DNA from: Diphasiastrum complanatum
Lineage: Eukaryota; Streptophyta; Lycopodiopsida; Lycopodiales; Lycopodiaceae
Assembly: GCA_029204225.1 (NCBI GenBank)
Contig: CM055101.1
Span: 31,997,683 to 32,061,682, forward strand
Length of the DNA: 64,000 nucleotides
Direction: 5' to 3'
The translations under genes were made by a program, and so were the position numbers. Below, in pieces: positions 1 through 13,800 of the stretch (the first letter of the stretch is position 1; each line of letters begins with the position of its first letter). The notes beneath the pieces were generated by a model. That model saw only the letters and a list, made by a program, of their open reading frames with translations. It was not told the origin of the DNA and made no database searches.

Positions 1-1030
1 GATCAAAGTAGGCCTTCTAATCCCTTGCATGATATAATTCTAGGGTCAGATTTTTGTGGGCATGACAACTAGGCACTTTTATGAGGCATTCCTGCAATAG
101 TTGGACTAGCTGACCTAAACTTAAAACAACGTGTCACATAACTATGGACATCTTTGTTATTCTTAGGCCACCAAAAATTACGTCGAATCAATTGACAAGT
201 TTTATCCACACTGGGACGACTTGCACTAGGGCTGTCATGACATGAATGCAAGATTTTCTTACGCATATCCTCACAAGCTAGAATGAGAAATTTGCCATTC
301 CACTTAACAAAACCATTTTCCATGGTGTACTTCAATGCAAGCAAAGGGAATAGAGCTCGCCTCCTGATATTCTGCATGGCTGTGACTCACCTCAAATTTC
401 AATTTCTTACATTGAGGCTCCTCTAGTTGAGCCTTCTATATCTCACCTAATAGGTCATTTTCAATGACCACAAATGATATTTGCTACACTATGTGAGACA
501 ATGCATCAACTACTTGATTTTTTGCCCCTTTCTGATATCGAATTTTCCTCTGAAATTCTTACATAAGTTCAGACCATCTTGCTTGTTAGGGCGTCTAAGA
601 TTGGGTTGTTTGTAGAAATACCTCAATGTACACATAAAAGTCGGATGCATACAAATAATGCCTTCTTACCTTTAACGCATGGATGATGGCAAGCAAATCT
701 TTCTCATGAGTTGGATAATCTATTGTGTCGACGTGAGCTTCTTGCTCTCGAAGGCTATAGGCCTTCCCTCTTGCATCAACACCGCCCCCACAACAATGTC
801 ACTTGCATTCGTATCAAGGATATAGGGTTGTAGAGTGTCAACAATTAAAAAATGACGCACTCAACGATAACTTGCTTTAATTGATCAAAGCTTACTTGTT
901 GCAGTTTAGTCCACTCACCAAACTTGTTCTTTTGAGTCAAATCATCTAAAGGTGTTGCGATACAGAAGTAACCCTTAACCCCTACAAGTAGGGCAATGGT
1001 GATGATGTAACTGAGACAAGTGGGTGCCAA
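1..1030 (-). pseudogene. Decayed Ty3/gypsy pol fragment (RNase H and integrase zinc finger)
   Basis: Read on the minus strand from about 1030 downward, short frames carry successive parts of a Ty3/gypsy polyprotein. At 1000-960 lies the RT-RNase H connection (FCIATPLDDLTQKN). At 836-727 lies the start of RNase H (DTNASDIVVGAVLMQEGRP). At 377-69 lies the H2C2 zinc-binding N-terminus of integrase, with RNFWWPKNNKDV and a changed second cysteine pair (CFKF where CxxC is expected). The frames are broken by stops and shifts, and the fragment runs off the window at base 1. It lies upstream of an in-phase ARC3 exon, so it is inferred to sit in an ARC3 intron. The family assignment is firm; the subfamily is not determined. 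Confidence 0.8.
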
Positions 1031-1150
1031 CTAGGATAGGTATCAAACAATCAAGATCCCCTCCAAAAAGGTGGGTGCTACCAAAGATAGGGCAATGAAA
1101 AATTGCACCATTTTCTCCAATCAAAGTGCCGATGAATCTTCCTTGAAAGT

Positions 1151-1162
1151 GCTTTGATACCA
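1151..1162 (-). other. Possible primer-binding site of the left-end gypsy remnant
   Basis: The minus strand reads TGGTATCAAAGC, one base away from TGGTATCAGAGC, the usual initiator-tRNA-Met primer site of plant LTR elements. It lies just upstream, on the minus strand, of the pol relic at 1-1030, as expected if gag and protease were deleted. The matching LTR would occupy bases above about 1163, but I cannot define its ends. Confidence 0.45.
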
Positions 1163-1730
1163 AGTTATGAAAACAATCATAGGGTATGATATCAATGAAG
1201 CATACCTAAAATGACCTAAGCTTACAGCCAGCCACTTGGGAATTTTATAGCCAGACAACAACAATTTTGTGATTAAACTGTAAATTGCAACACTCATCTC
1301 CTTATTACAATCAAAATCTCGTTATTGCTCCATTTCTATGTTAGCCTAAACTAATGTGGTTGAATTTCAAAATCTAAAGGAATGTATGGTAGAGAACATG
1401 TTAGAGTATGCTAGAGAACATGTCCTCTTGTGAAGCCTGTAACTTGGATTTCAAGACATTTTCTCTAAAAAGGCTAATTCAGTCATTTCCTTAGGTGGAA
1501 ATATAGGCTGATATCTTGCAATGTAATCAACAACAGGCCCTCTTTGCAACTGATTTTGTTGGATTTGAGCACATTATGTTTCTTTCATGGGTTCGAAGAT
1601 ATTCAGGGTGACTCAAATAGTTTGTGCAAGTGCAAGTAATGACGCTAGTCATGTAAATGTAAATGTCTTGCGATGGTGGTAAGAATTGTTCTATAAAACT
1701 CATTTTGAACACTTGATGTTTCTTTTGCAG
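1163..1730. other. Intronic sequence without a recognised gene
   Basis: AT-rich sequence between the possible primer-binding site and the ARC3 acceptor at 1730. It may contain an LTR of the gypsy relic to its left. No coding domain is seen. It ends in TTTCTTTTGCAG, a normal plant 3' splice site. Confidence 0.5.
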
Positions 1731-1841
1731 ATTCTGAGATATGCAGGCATGGCTCAAGTAGGTTATGGAAGTGCACCAGATGCAAAGGCAGCTGTGACAC
1801 AGGCTATTCTGAACTCTCCATTCTTGAATGGTTTAGTTTCT
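1731..1841 (+). CDS. ARC3: ARC3 exon a (FtsZ-like domain, part 1)
   Basis: This 37-codon, phase 0-0 exon lies between TTTTGCAG and the donor TCT/GTAAGT. It encodes an [11 protein letters not shown] motif and then a helix ending [12 protein letters not shown]. This matches the FtsZ segment in which a GxGxA stretch is followed by a helix ending in SPLL. It lies after the GTP-binding half, which is not in the window. Confidence 0.87.
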
Positions 1842-4800
1842 GTAAGTAATTTCTTCCTTTTGAGTTATTTTTGATGATTCTCTTTAGGATTGATTATCGT
1901 GGTAAGGACCCGGAAAAATTCCAAGAATGTTGTGGTTACTTTTTTGAGTGTTTCAAGATAATAATTTGGCAAATTATTATGTGACTGCCATTAAGCTAAT
2001 ATTGCAGGGAGTAAAAGCATTCGTCCTGTGCACTCTTTCATGCGCTGAGGTTATAAGTACAAAAGATCAGCAGCTAGCTCTAGGATATTTGCGACACCTT
2101 CTGGGTTCCAAGGCTGAACTTTTTTCTACATGGATTGAAGATACAACCCTTCTCAAAGGATGCACCCTGGCAACTATTATAGTCTTGAGGCATGCACCTT
2201 AACCACTTTTCCCCCTTTGGCTTTGTCTATGAAGCCTTTTGTTTCTTTCTACGTCACTACACAATTGTTTACTTCAATTTGGCTCAGTACGATTTAGTCG
2301 TTAAATTGTTAACACAAGTAGACTGCATGTGTATGAGGATATTTCCTAGGTGCTGTGTCCACATTAGCCTATGTAGTACTATTCAAGAGTAATGTCTAGA
2401 TGTGTATGCAACAAGAATTCCCCTTTGTTTTCTATTTTAAAAACAAAGACTCAATTGTTTGGTTTCTGTGCAAGTTGCAAGGCTCCCAACCTTACAAGTC
2501 CAGACTAAATAGCTAAAATTAATGTATCCCTAATTCTTGAAATAAAATCTTTTTGTTCTTGTTCATTTCCACAACATTTATTATCTTGAAACACTGCCAT
2601 GTGAGGTGAATCATTTGTTTTGGTTATTTGAGTCTCACCAAACGGGCAAGTGAAATCAAATTACAAACTTGCATGCTGGCCTAACTCTTTAGTGCTAAAC
2701 TTCATCATTACCGAGTATGACCTTCATCTCTGAAGAAATGATGGAATCTCTGTATGTTGGTCGTTGCATAGATGTATGAAAGCTAATGTGGACACATGCC
2801 CTGCATTTACTCTAGGGCACTGATGACGTGAGGAGGGATGCCGATGAAGTTGATGGTTTGACTCTATAGGGTTGAAGGTTGCACGTCTCCTTTGTCATGT
2901 CGGGTATTATCCTAGACATAACATCTATGTACCTCAAGAAAGACATTCCTCAAAGTTAGAACATCATGTTGTATGGTCACTCAGGTCTTTGCTAATCGTT
3001 TTACAAACCCCTTAACCATAGTTTTAGTGTAAGGGCCCCCTTTGCCAATTCGTTACACTGGGGACGTGACCCTAGCCACTCAAGTACATATTTGGCCTCC
3101 TTGTGGCTTGTATACATTTGTAGGAGCGTATAAGTACCAATTTACTGGGCTGATTTGCTAGTTTGATATTTAGAGTATTTGCATGCTTTTTTGAGGAAGA
3201 ACGAAAGTGGTTGTTCTTCGAGCTAATGATTGTCAGATAAGAGGCCTAGACCTAATTCCTTTTGAAGGAAACTATGTCATTCTTAAACCAAATCTAAAGT
3301 TTCTTTTGTCCTAGGTTCAAGGCCCCCTTGGAAACCAAGATGCATTCCTAAATGTGGACTAAAGAGGGTGCCAATGTAAAATTGGCTTGAATTGTGCAAG
3401 ATTAGCCTCATTTCAATTCCTATTTAGATTTCCAGAGGAACAATAAGGCAGTCATCCTAGTTCTAGCTCCTACTTAGATCACAAGGTCTTAACCCTAATA
3501 TGCATCTGTTTCAAGTCATTCCTTGTTTCATTGCTGCAAGGGGATTATTAGCTTGTGGCTATTTGCAGGGCATTAACCTATTTAAATCTATCACGTGGAT
3601 AGGAAGAGCTAGATATCCCAAGACAGTTTGACAGGGTAGATCTTCTTCGTGCTCATTTCAATCCAAATTTCCTGATTGGATCATCTCAAATGAAACAAAA
3701 GGACTAGGTTTTGTAACATAATAGTTGGTCTTTGCTTCTCTACAGATGCTTAGTGCTGTTCAGATGTTCTGTTATAGGATTTAGAGTTTTAGATTTTTTG
3801 AATCATCATCATCAGTACCAGCTCTGGCGTAGTTATAGTTGAAAGAGACCCTTATTTTTAGTTGTTTTACAGTGTTTTAATAATATTGAGCAAATCTGGG
3901 AGGACAAAGTGCATGGGAGTGTTTGGCTTAATTTTTCACGCAATTTCTCTTTAATTGATGTGAAATGGCAATAACAATAGGTTTTACCGCCAAAATTTTA
4001 CTCGCTCTTTGAAATTTATATAATTATTGCTCTTGAACTTCCATGAATGAAGAGTTGGATTCACTCATAAACATTGAGAAAATAAAAGTGACTTGTCCAT
4101 TCTTGAACTTTTGGCTTGAAGCATAAGTTTACTCCTATTGTGTTTTAATATAATTTAACTTCTAAGTAGATTGGTGATTTTGGAAAGCTAAGGCTCAATG
4201 ATCTCGGTTTGCTAAAGGTAGGTTGCAGAGCTCCCAACCAGAGTAAATTCAGAATACATAACTCATTGTAGTATTCCCCTGTGAATTCGTTGGTCGTTAT
4301 CCCACTGACACATTCATGTAGGTTTTAAATGCCAATGGCTAGAACTTGGCTCTTGGGAGGATACAAGCTGTTTGATGGGATTGTGCACTAATGATTACTC
4401 CTGTCCTTCGTGCTATAGCTTACACTATTTTCATCGTTCCTAATAATTTTCACAAATGTTTGGTGAACAGCTAATTTACCAGCATTTTATGGTGCCTGAG
4501 CTTGTGGGGTTCTGGCCATTGTAGTTGCAACTTTTTATAAGCAATGCAAGATTGTGTGCATGTTGACAGGCTTGAAAGCAAAAGTTGCTCCAAAGTTGAT
4601 GTTGCATCTGCAGAATCATGCTCCCAAGCTATGTGGAATGGAAGTTTCCATAAAGGGCCAACTGTTACTGCTGATTGCATCGTGACATCCTGCAAAGAAG
4701 TGTCTGCCATGGATGAGATAGCCTTGAGATACCAGGTGTCCAAGGCCAACATAAGCTGTTCAGGCAATGTTCAGGATGAAAGTTCTCACATGGGCTATGA

Positions 4801-7800
4801 TTTGGAGGATAAGCAATCCATGTTTGACATTGAACAAAGAGGTTCTGTTAATCTATTGTCAAACATCGGAAAAAGCCACTATAGAAAGTTAGAGTTGGGC
4901 AAAGTTCAGGAGGACAATGAGCTGGGAAATAGCCCTGGTGACTCAGCACATCAAAGTGATGCTATGATCAGAAACATTGATAGTGTTACTGGTGTAACTT
5001 CTAGCAATGATCCTTCAGTACCATCTATAACTAATGATAATGAGGTAGCTGTAGATAATTGTATTAACCACAAACATAGAGCCTTGGGCAAGAGGAAGTT
5101 ATTATCGGAAATGACCTCCATTAGGACAGGCGTCTCACGAGATGGTAATATTAAAGAGAAACGAGTGGAATCTAGTTACCTGCATTCCAGGGCCACACTT
5201 ACCGGTGCAACTGAAAATAGCATAATGAATGAAAAGGTAACAACTGTCAGATCAGATAAAGATCTAGAATCGGCAAATGTTTTGTCCCAGAATGTAGATG
5301 AAAGTCCAAAAATAGCTTCTTCTTCCGGGATGGGAGATCTGGGCTTCATTTCTTGGGATAATGGCCCAGGCTCTGCTTTAGCAGAAGCATGGGCAAAAGC
5401 AAGAGCTGTTGTCAAGGAAGAAAGTTCGATATTGGGTGGTTGTAATGGTGCAAGCATGCCTATTGGAGTAAGACCAAGGGAAGAGTTGAAGAATGAAGCT
5501 TATACATGCTTATCAGAGGAAGTTTCCAAACTGGCCCCACAACCTTTTCCTATAGACCCTGCTGCTATTCCTCGGAGTAGTGTTGTAGAAATTGGGCTAG
5601 GTGCAGTTGCAGACATCTATCGGGCAGCATCAGCTCTTGTGCTGGGGAGAGATGTGGAAGACAATCCAAAAGAGTCATCTGTTTCGAAAAGAGCAGCATC
5701 CATGTTGGTGAGGAGATAACTATCCATCTTTTTGTTCCTCTTGTATGAAAGTTACTCATGTTTTAGCTGAAATTTTTTTCCCTAAGATTCGTCCCCAGTG
5801 ATTACTTAGAGCGAAATTCTTACTGGAGTCTGGCATGGTTAATGACAAACTCACTGATTCCTACCCTCTGCATTTTTCTCTCTTTAGTATTGTCTATGGT
5901 TATGAGTGTAGTGTAAATTAGTATTGTCAGGAAGCTATCTGTTTGTAGTAGTTTCTGAAAAAGCTACTGGAAAAACTTGTATTGTAAACCAAAGGCTGTA
6001 GGCTCAACGCTATTCTTCGTTTTGACATCTATTGAGCACTCTTTGAACTCCGTATCTCTTTTGTCAAAGAGCTACGGAAAAATTGCATGCAATATTAATG
6101 TTTTTGAACCCTTGCAGGAACAGGAGAGAGGTCATGGGATCCTGACTCCAGTATCCGAGACTAACTATAAGAATGGTTTCTACAAAGGACGTTGTGAAAG
6201 TGGAGTTCCTGATGGGAAGGTGAGAATACAAAATTATACTTGAAGAGTAGTCATATATGTTAGTCTTCTGGGGCAAGAGTTTACATTGTTTATCACAATA
6301 GTAAGTGTTCGCTTTTCTTCTGTGAATTATGAAGGTAAAACGTTAACTATGAGTCACGTAAGAAGAAAAAAACGAAAAACATTCTTTAATTTTTTTTTTC
6401 AATTGCTTGTGTTTATGTGGTATAAGAGCATTTTCCACGACATTAGGAGGCTTCTTATTATTCAAAAAGTTTGAAGAAGGACAAACCAGGGTGCCAATCG
6501 TTTTATATAACAGATCTACGGGGCCCTAGACCCAGAACTTGGAAGTTCCAGTTCAATTGGCAACAAGTAGACCCTAGTATGGTCATAATCATGTCTGTAA
6601 GCCTAGGAAGAAATGGAGTTGAATGGTTCTTGGTTCTCTTGGTTGTTTCAGGTTTCAAAAAGCAGGGCTGCCGAAATTTTTGCATCAAAACACAGGAAAA
6701 CACCAGAGTTTGGGAAAAGTTTGGCAAGCTTAAACAAGACTTTGGTTTAAGTCCCCATGTCCATTATATGTTGCACAAAAGAACATCTGCCAAAATGGAA
6801 ACAATCAATATTGTCAACACTACATGAAACAAAGATTGAAGATATAAGCATAAAAACGACATAATGAAAATAGGAATTGTGATTGTTGCTGCTTCCAATA
6901 CCAAGACTTCATGGTACCAGCAGGTGGTGAATTCACTACGTTCTTTGGACATCTCTGTCACGGACCTTCCATCGGGCACTGATCAGTATATTCGCCGCCA
7001 GCTCTTTCGCCTTTACATACAGCACACATGGGAACCCAATTCAGCTTCCTGACCGTGCCACATTTATTACCAGGCACACTTTCTTTCCCTTGATCTAGCC
7101 AGTTTACCTCTGCTCCCGCTATATCTCTCACACTCACTCTCATACTGCTTATGTTACCGCATTGGATAGCTACACACCTCTTCCCATCAGCTTGTTGTCG
7201 AGACTGGTCGCTGCTGGAATATCCCGCGTGAGCATAGATTATGTCGCCTCTGTTCTATGCGCGAGCTTGAAGATGAGGCACACTTCTTACTTTGATGCCC
7301 AGTTTATTATGAGATCCGTGGTCGATATTATTGTCTTTATCGGGATAGTCCGCATACACTTACCAGTTTTTTCTCTTATCTTGATGCTTGGTATTTGGGG
7401 CTTCTTATCCGTGAGATGCTTTTTTTTTCGTCAGTCACTTTTTGCCTCCGCACGATCATATGGGCATAGACTCTCAACAGTTGCTAGTTACGGGATACTT
7501 TCAGACACAAGCCCATGATGAGGATTCGGATGATGATATTGACATACTGTAGGGTGTGTAGTTCAGTTGGTGAGCAGCCCTTCTGCTTGTCAAAGAGGGT
7601 TAGAACACTAGATAGGTGCCTAACTATATCAAGTTGCTAGATTTAGGTGTATTCTACTCTTTTTCCTACTCTACTCCATTTTAACACTAATTTCACTAAC
7701 TCTAATCCACTTAACACTACTTCCCTTAACTCTAACCACATGCATTCATCTTGATAGAGGGTGAATAGAGGAAGAGAGGGAGAGAGAGTGATAGAGACGA

Positions 7801-10800
7801 GGATAGAGATGGAGAGTTGAGATGGAGGTTGGCTCAAATGCTCAATGTCATTGCTTATGGAAAAACCTTAACTAGCACAAAGCAAAAACATGGAAACTAG
7901 AAACAACAAGCAAAACATAACAAGAGCATAAGCAAGATTGATTAGCAAATGAGGATGCTTGAGCTCTCAAAATAGTAGAGTCTCCTCCTCTCTATTAAGC
8001 ATGAAAATATGATACAAATGGTGCCTTTTTATGGATGGGGAAGGCCCTTGTCCCTTTCTCCTATTGGCTATTCCAAGGATGGTGGGATTGAAATCCACAC
8101 CCTTCATAAAAAACACAAACTAATCAATGGTGGAGAGAGAAACACACTTCACCTACCACCAATTGACTTTGACTAATTAACCAAACTTAGGAGCTTAAGT
8201 TTAAGCTTAACTTTGGCCTTCTAATATTATTTTTAATTACATGGCCCAAAGTCAAGTTTATGTCCAAAATTATTTACAAGTGCTCATTGGGCCATGGGCT
8301 TATGCGTGCAGGATGCCACGACCCTTGCAACTATGATCCGGGGGTTAAATGGGCAAAATGCTGTCTCGTGCGATGATGTGTTGCACAGATGGCAAAATCT
8401 TTGTGTCAATCTGAGGTTTTGCTTTAATACCGGACACTCATTGGCTATATGGTTTTGAGTGCAAACTGAGCACCATACATTTTCTCGGCGAGGGCAGCTG
8501 GTTCTAATTTGGTGGATTTGGAATTAGTGCTATAGCTCCCTGCAAGGCCTTCAGTTTTTGATCAAACTGCGCCGTCAGTTGTTCCATCTGCTGCTTGTGT
8601 AACTTCGTCATTTGCTCCATCAGCAGTTCTGTGGATAGATTGGATGCGTTGGTGGATGATGATGCTACTGAAGGAATTGGATTATGGGTGGTCGGATATG
8701 ATTCATCATCTGAACCCTCATCTTCTTCCCTGATGGCATCTTCCATTGCTTCCTGCAACGTAGCGTACTGCTCCCATCTTTTAAGTTCTCTTCTGATACT
8801 ACGTGGCAACCCTGCGAGGAACCACATAATAACCGCATGATCGGGAGTTAGGGTTGCGTTGCATTCAGTTCTTAAGTGTTTGACCCGTTCTATATAGTCC
8901 CTAACCCTTTCTCTTTTTCCCATCTTCACTTTGCTCAATAGGAGGAACGGATCTTCCAGGAACTTTCTTGGTTTAAAGTGCGTGATGAGAGCCGCTTTAA
9001 CCGCTTTCCAAGTGGTTTTTTCTTCTTCCGATAGGTTGAAGAACCAATCTTGCGCTACTGCTACCAGAGACATTGGGAACAACATCAATTTCTTTGCCGG
9101 TGTCCGTTCGTCGTAAATTTCGCATGCTTGCTCGTAGATTTGGAGGAATCCGATAGGATCTGATGACCCATCATATTTAGGTATTTCCATACGTGGTACC
9201 CTCCGGACTGCTTGCAATGGTGTAACAGGTACAGGTTGACCCATAGGATCCATTGGTGCTGGTTCTGGTTCTGCCTCGATTCACGCAGCTGCAACTCTGG
9301 GAAGGTTTGGTGCTTGATTAATTGTTCTTCTCGCGATTGATCGTCCGAATCTCAGATTCATTCGACGGTAGAATCCAAGGATGTTGGATCTTGCTGGTAC
9401 AGTGGAAATCAATCTGGATCTTATTGGCCGATAGTGTGATTTTAGGCCTCTTATGGTGGTTTTTCCTTGATAACTTTTTGATCCTTGCTTTGATTGGCCT
9501 GAGATTTTCACAGTAGCTGGATCTGGTGCAGATCTAATTATTGATCTGGTCTGCAAAGGTTACTCATGCGAGGGTTGGCTGTGCGAAGGTTCTTTCAATG
9601 TTTTGCAGTTAAAAACCTTGATTTTTCAAAAACTACTAGGAAGTAACTCTTGCAGGGTTTACTGGAGCTGTATCTGGTATGGACCTAACTCTGGAAAAGT
9701 CTGCGAACGTTAACTCTCGCAGGAAATGAAAATTTCACTGTCTGCGAGGGTTCAGGAACACCTTTCTGCTTTGATCTTCACCAATAATTTGTACTAACTC
9801 TCGCAGACCTCATCACTAATGTAAAATGACATCCTGAAGGCAATGGGATGGTTTGCAAAGGTTAGTTGTGGAAGGATTTCCTGGATCTTCTGATTTTGTT
9901 TAAATTTTAGCACTTAAATCCACTTTTTGGCTCACTGGAATCAAACTAACTCTCGCAGACTCTTCTGTGTCCTTGTCTCACTAAGATGGAACTCCAGAAT
10001 TCTCTGCGAAGGTTACTTGCCAGTAGAACTCCAAAATCTAATGTCTGCGAGGGTTCTCAGCTCATTTCCCGCCTTTTCTTCCTTGGGAACCTTCGCAGGG
10101 GCACTTTCTCTGGGAATGAACCTTCGCAGCCTTCTCTGTGCCCTTGTCTCACTGAGATGGAACTTCAGAGGGCTCTTGTTGTAAAGCTACCTTTACAAGC
10201 TTTACTTCCGGCGCCATCGGCGCCAACAGTGCCCCTGCTGCTCCCGGCGCCACTGTGACCAGAATCCAGCCGGCGCCAAGTTCCTATGGCTGAAAATCTT
10301 TGATCGGCTCTAGCGGAGTCCAGAGAGCTCAGATCGATGTGCAATCACCTCACACGATCTAGGCATGATTAAAGGAAGCCTGGGGATCAATAAAATCTAG
10401 AGAGAGAAAATGACTTTCTAGAAAGAGAAAATCTTAGAGAGAGAAAAACGTGCTTTACCAGCTTGGGTAGAGTGCTTGGTATGAGGGGGGGGTGCCGAAT
10501 CACACCAATACTATAGGGGAGTGCGGGTTGCGACTCAGGGCGAGCTCCAACCAAGTCTCAGCCTCCCTTGCTGGAATGTTGTCATGGCTCTCGCCTTGGC
10601 ATGCTAGCGCCCCAGAGACTAGGGTCGGTCACACACTTGAAATGTAACCTTCTCAGATTTATCAATAAAGTGGGATTTTCCTCAAAATGACTCTGATTAC
10701 CTTCTAAGTTTCAGTGTTCGGTAAAAGCGCCAGTTGTAAGGCCGCTTTCAAAATTTTTAACTTGGCACATAGCTGAGGGTCGTATCCCGGGACGCCAGCG

Positions 10801-13800
10801 GTATGCTGTCGGGACCATTCGGTCCGTGGCGCCAGCGGTATGCTGTCGGGACCATTTGGTCTAGGAACTGGTTGTCTCCATATCTGTCGCGGCTTGTGGT
10901 TCTGAGTGTTCCTTGCATGAACGTGAATGGGCTAAGCTCTTGGGGAACGGGCTCTAACCTGTCGGCTGAGTTTGATGGCTTGCTTGGGTGGAAGTTACCT
11001 GTTTATGGCTGTCCAGTCTGGCGTGGTGCCAGGTTGGCTTCCAGCGCTCGTGACGAAGCTTTCGGTTGGTTAAGTCTGATGTACGTCAGACCGCTTGCTT
11101 GGAATGGATGTTACTCATTTGTAACGAAGCTTCGAGTTGGTTAAGTTTGATGTATGTCGGGCGGCTTGCTTGGAGGGAAGTCACCCACATCGGGACCCCT
11201 GATCTGGCATGGCGCCAGGTTGGATCTCAATGTTGGTTTGCGGAACTTCAAGTTGGTTAAGTCTAATCGTTGTTGGCGAGATTGGCTGCTTGTATGTCAA
11301 GTGGGTTTGGATGGCAAGAGTTGAAGGCTGGGAAGCTAAGTCGTGGTTCCCGGCTCCCATTGGGATGCCTGCGGTACATGTGGTATCAGAGCCGACTGGC
11401 CGGTCAGCTATGCGGATCTCACGGAAATGGCCACGGTTTGGGGTTCATCAAGACAACTGTTGTGCAAGGTGCTGCCCACAGTGTAAGCACGGGTGCGTCC
11501 ACGGTCGGGGTGGTCGGCAGAATGGGGGACTTGATGAGTCAAGGTGCTGCCCTTGAGGTGTAAGCACGGTCAGTTCTCGCGGTTCGGGCCTAGCGCTGTC
11601 TGCACGTAGGACGGATGAGGCAAAGTGCTGCCTAGGTAGGTGAAAGCACGGTCTGTACCTTGTGGGGTGCGGGGCGACATATTTGAACTGTACGAGTTAA
11701 CCATTGATACAGAGATGCTGCTCGAATTCGGGTGTAAAGCACAGGTGGTTAGCTGCCGGTGCGGGATAGCTGCCGATCGTTTAGCTATAAGGGCTATCGA
11801 CCAAAAAGTGGTGGGGCGTGACTGAGGCAATGTGCTGCTTAATGGTGAAAGCACGGATAGTTGGAGGGGTGTCCTATGTGGGCTGATTCTGTGATCGATT
11901 TGTATGGGCGCGGCCAGGCAAAGGTCCGTTGGCAGGACCATCTCAAAGGGGGACCTTGTCTTTGTTACTTGTTAGTAAACCTGCCTGAGTGTCTTACTTG
12001 TATGTATTCGTGGTGAGTCTTAGTACTCGTGCTTTGCCTGGTTTGCATGATTGCTTGTGATACAAGGAGCTGATGGCTCGAGAAGGAACCTTTTCTTTTG
12101 AAGGCTGATACCATTAAACAAAGAGGACTACAGAATCTGTGGGGCGGATTTGCAGTTCAAGTACTCGCACGTGAACGGCAACGAAACGACTCAATGTTTG
12201 CGAAGGATGGATGGCTAGCCTGTTTCTTGGGTTAGTTTCATTTGCGACAACGCCCACCAGACGCAAGCAGGAAGTCAAAAGTTGGAAAGGGCCATTTCAG
12301 GGGAGATCTTCTATGGAGCAGTTGGTCTTCATTTTGGGACGGCCACCTTCGGAATTGAAACTCACTGAGCATGGGTGATATCCAGTATCAGTTGGGTTTT
12401 TCCTCAAAGGGGAAAGACTAGGATCCTCTTCAGAGATTGGCAACAAGTTGGATCGAGCCATAATCCTAGCAGATGGGAAGCAAAGTGTTGGAAAGGCTTT
12501 TTGTCCGAAGGACTCTACTCTAAGTCCGATCAGCTGATTTTATAAGTGGAGGGGAACTATCACACACACCTCTCTCTTGGGGCAAATTTTGAATGAAAGT
12601 TAATCAAAACGAGAACAAATTCAAGGTGACCTAGCCATACTCACACGAGGAGACTGGCGAACTTTGGACCTAATAAGTTGACAAGTTTTTGTTGTGGAAA
12701 GGAAAGTTTGTTATAGGCTTTCTCTGGACCAGCAATGATGAGGAAACATATGAGTACGTTGGCTTGTGTTACGTGTAAGGCAGTTGATCAATGAAGGAAC
12801 TGTGAAAGTTGAGTCTTGCATGAGAGACTTGGTATTTTCGAACGGACGCTAAGGGACAGTTCGCGTTGAGATCGGACTAGTGCAAACTCTGGGTGCATGT
12901 GCCTGATTCAAAGAGAGCTACTTGAAGCCAAGCTCGATGTACACTTCTTGTTTTGACTGTGAGGCAACTGACCAGTGATGGAATTGTGAAAGTCGAGTTT
13001 TGCGCGACGGACATGGTGCTTCAAACAAACGCGAAGAGATAGTTCGGATGCGGATCAAACTGGTGCGACCCTTTGGCTTTCCACGAGGTCAATGGTTACA
13101 TTTGGGCTGATTCAAAGAGCTACTTCAAGCTAAGTGAGAGGTGCATTGCGGAGTACTCAATCTTTGCCTACCTTAAAGAGCCAAGATGGAAAAGTATCAA
13201 GATCAGGCTGAGACAAGGAGAGAAATCAAGGTCCAGAAGCAACAAGGCACGGAGTGGACCATAAAGTGGGCAATCAAACGATAAATCCTTTGGCTCAGGG
13301 AGCCTTGATACCTGTGCGGAACTGAACAAATCTGGAGCTCAGGGAGCTCAACACAAAGTGCATCAAGGACAAATCAAGAGCTCAAAGGAGTTCCAAAGTC
13401 GAAAGTCAGAAGCGACAGGGGAGAACATTTCAAAGAAAGGCCTCTGTCACCAGTTAATAAGGTTTTTGGGTTTTACGAAAGCGATATCAAATCTACGCTT
13501 TTCCCAGACAAAGATATATTTTCAAGTTATGTAATCTTTTAGTACAAAGAGCTGAGCCTCCGACTTGTGGTGTGCCAGCTTCAATGTTAATAAAAAGTGG
13601 CCAGTAAATTGAGTACTGTGCCAAGTAGCTTAACTGTATAGTTATTTTAATTGGGAGACACCTTTACTTTAATCTGACATCTGATGAGGACATCAGATTT
13701 TATAAAGGTGAGGTGGATGTTGTAAAGCTACCTTTACAAGCTTTACTTCCGGCACCATCGGCGCCAGCTATGTCCCCGGCGCCAGTAGTGCCCCTGCTGC

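Noticed and set aside
4471-5759. Antisense open frames over ARC3 exon c (4471-4767, 5176-5457, 5565-5759)
   Set aside because: They mirror the real exon, show no domain and have no splice or start context.
10803-11941. Overlapping open frames in LTR1 and its leader
   Set aside because: They are GC-rich LTR and leader sequence with frames on both strands; none carries a domain, and they differ among LTR copies.
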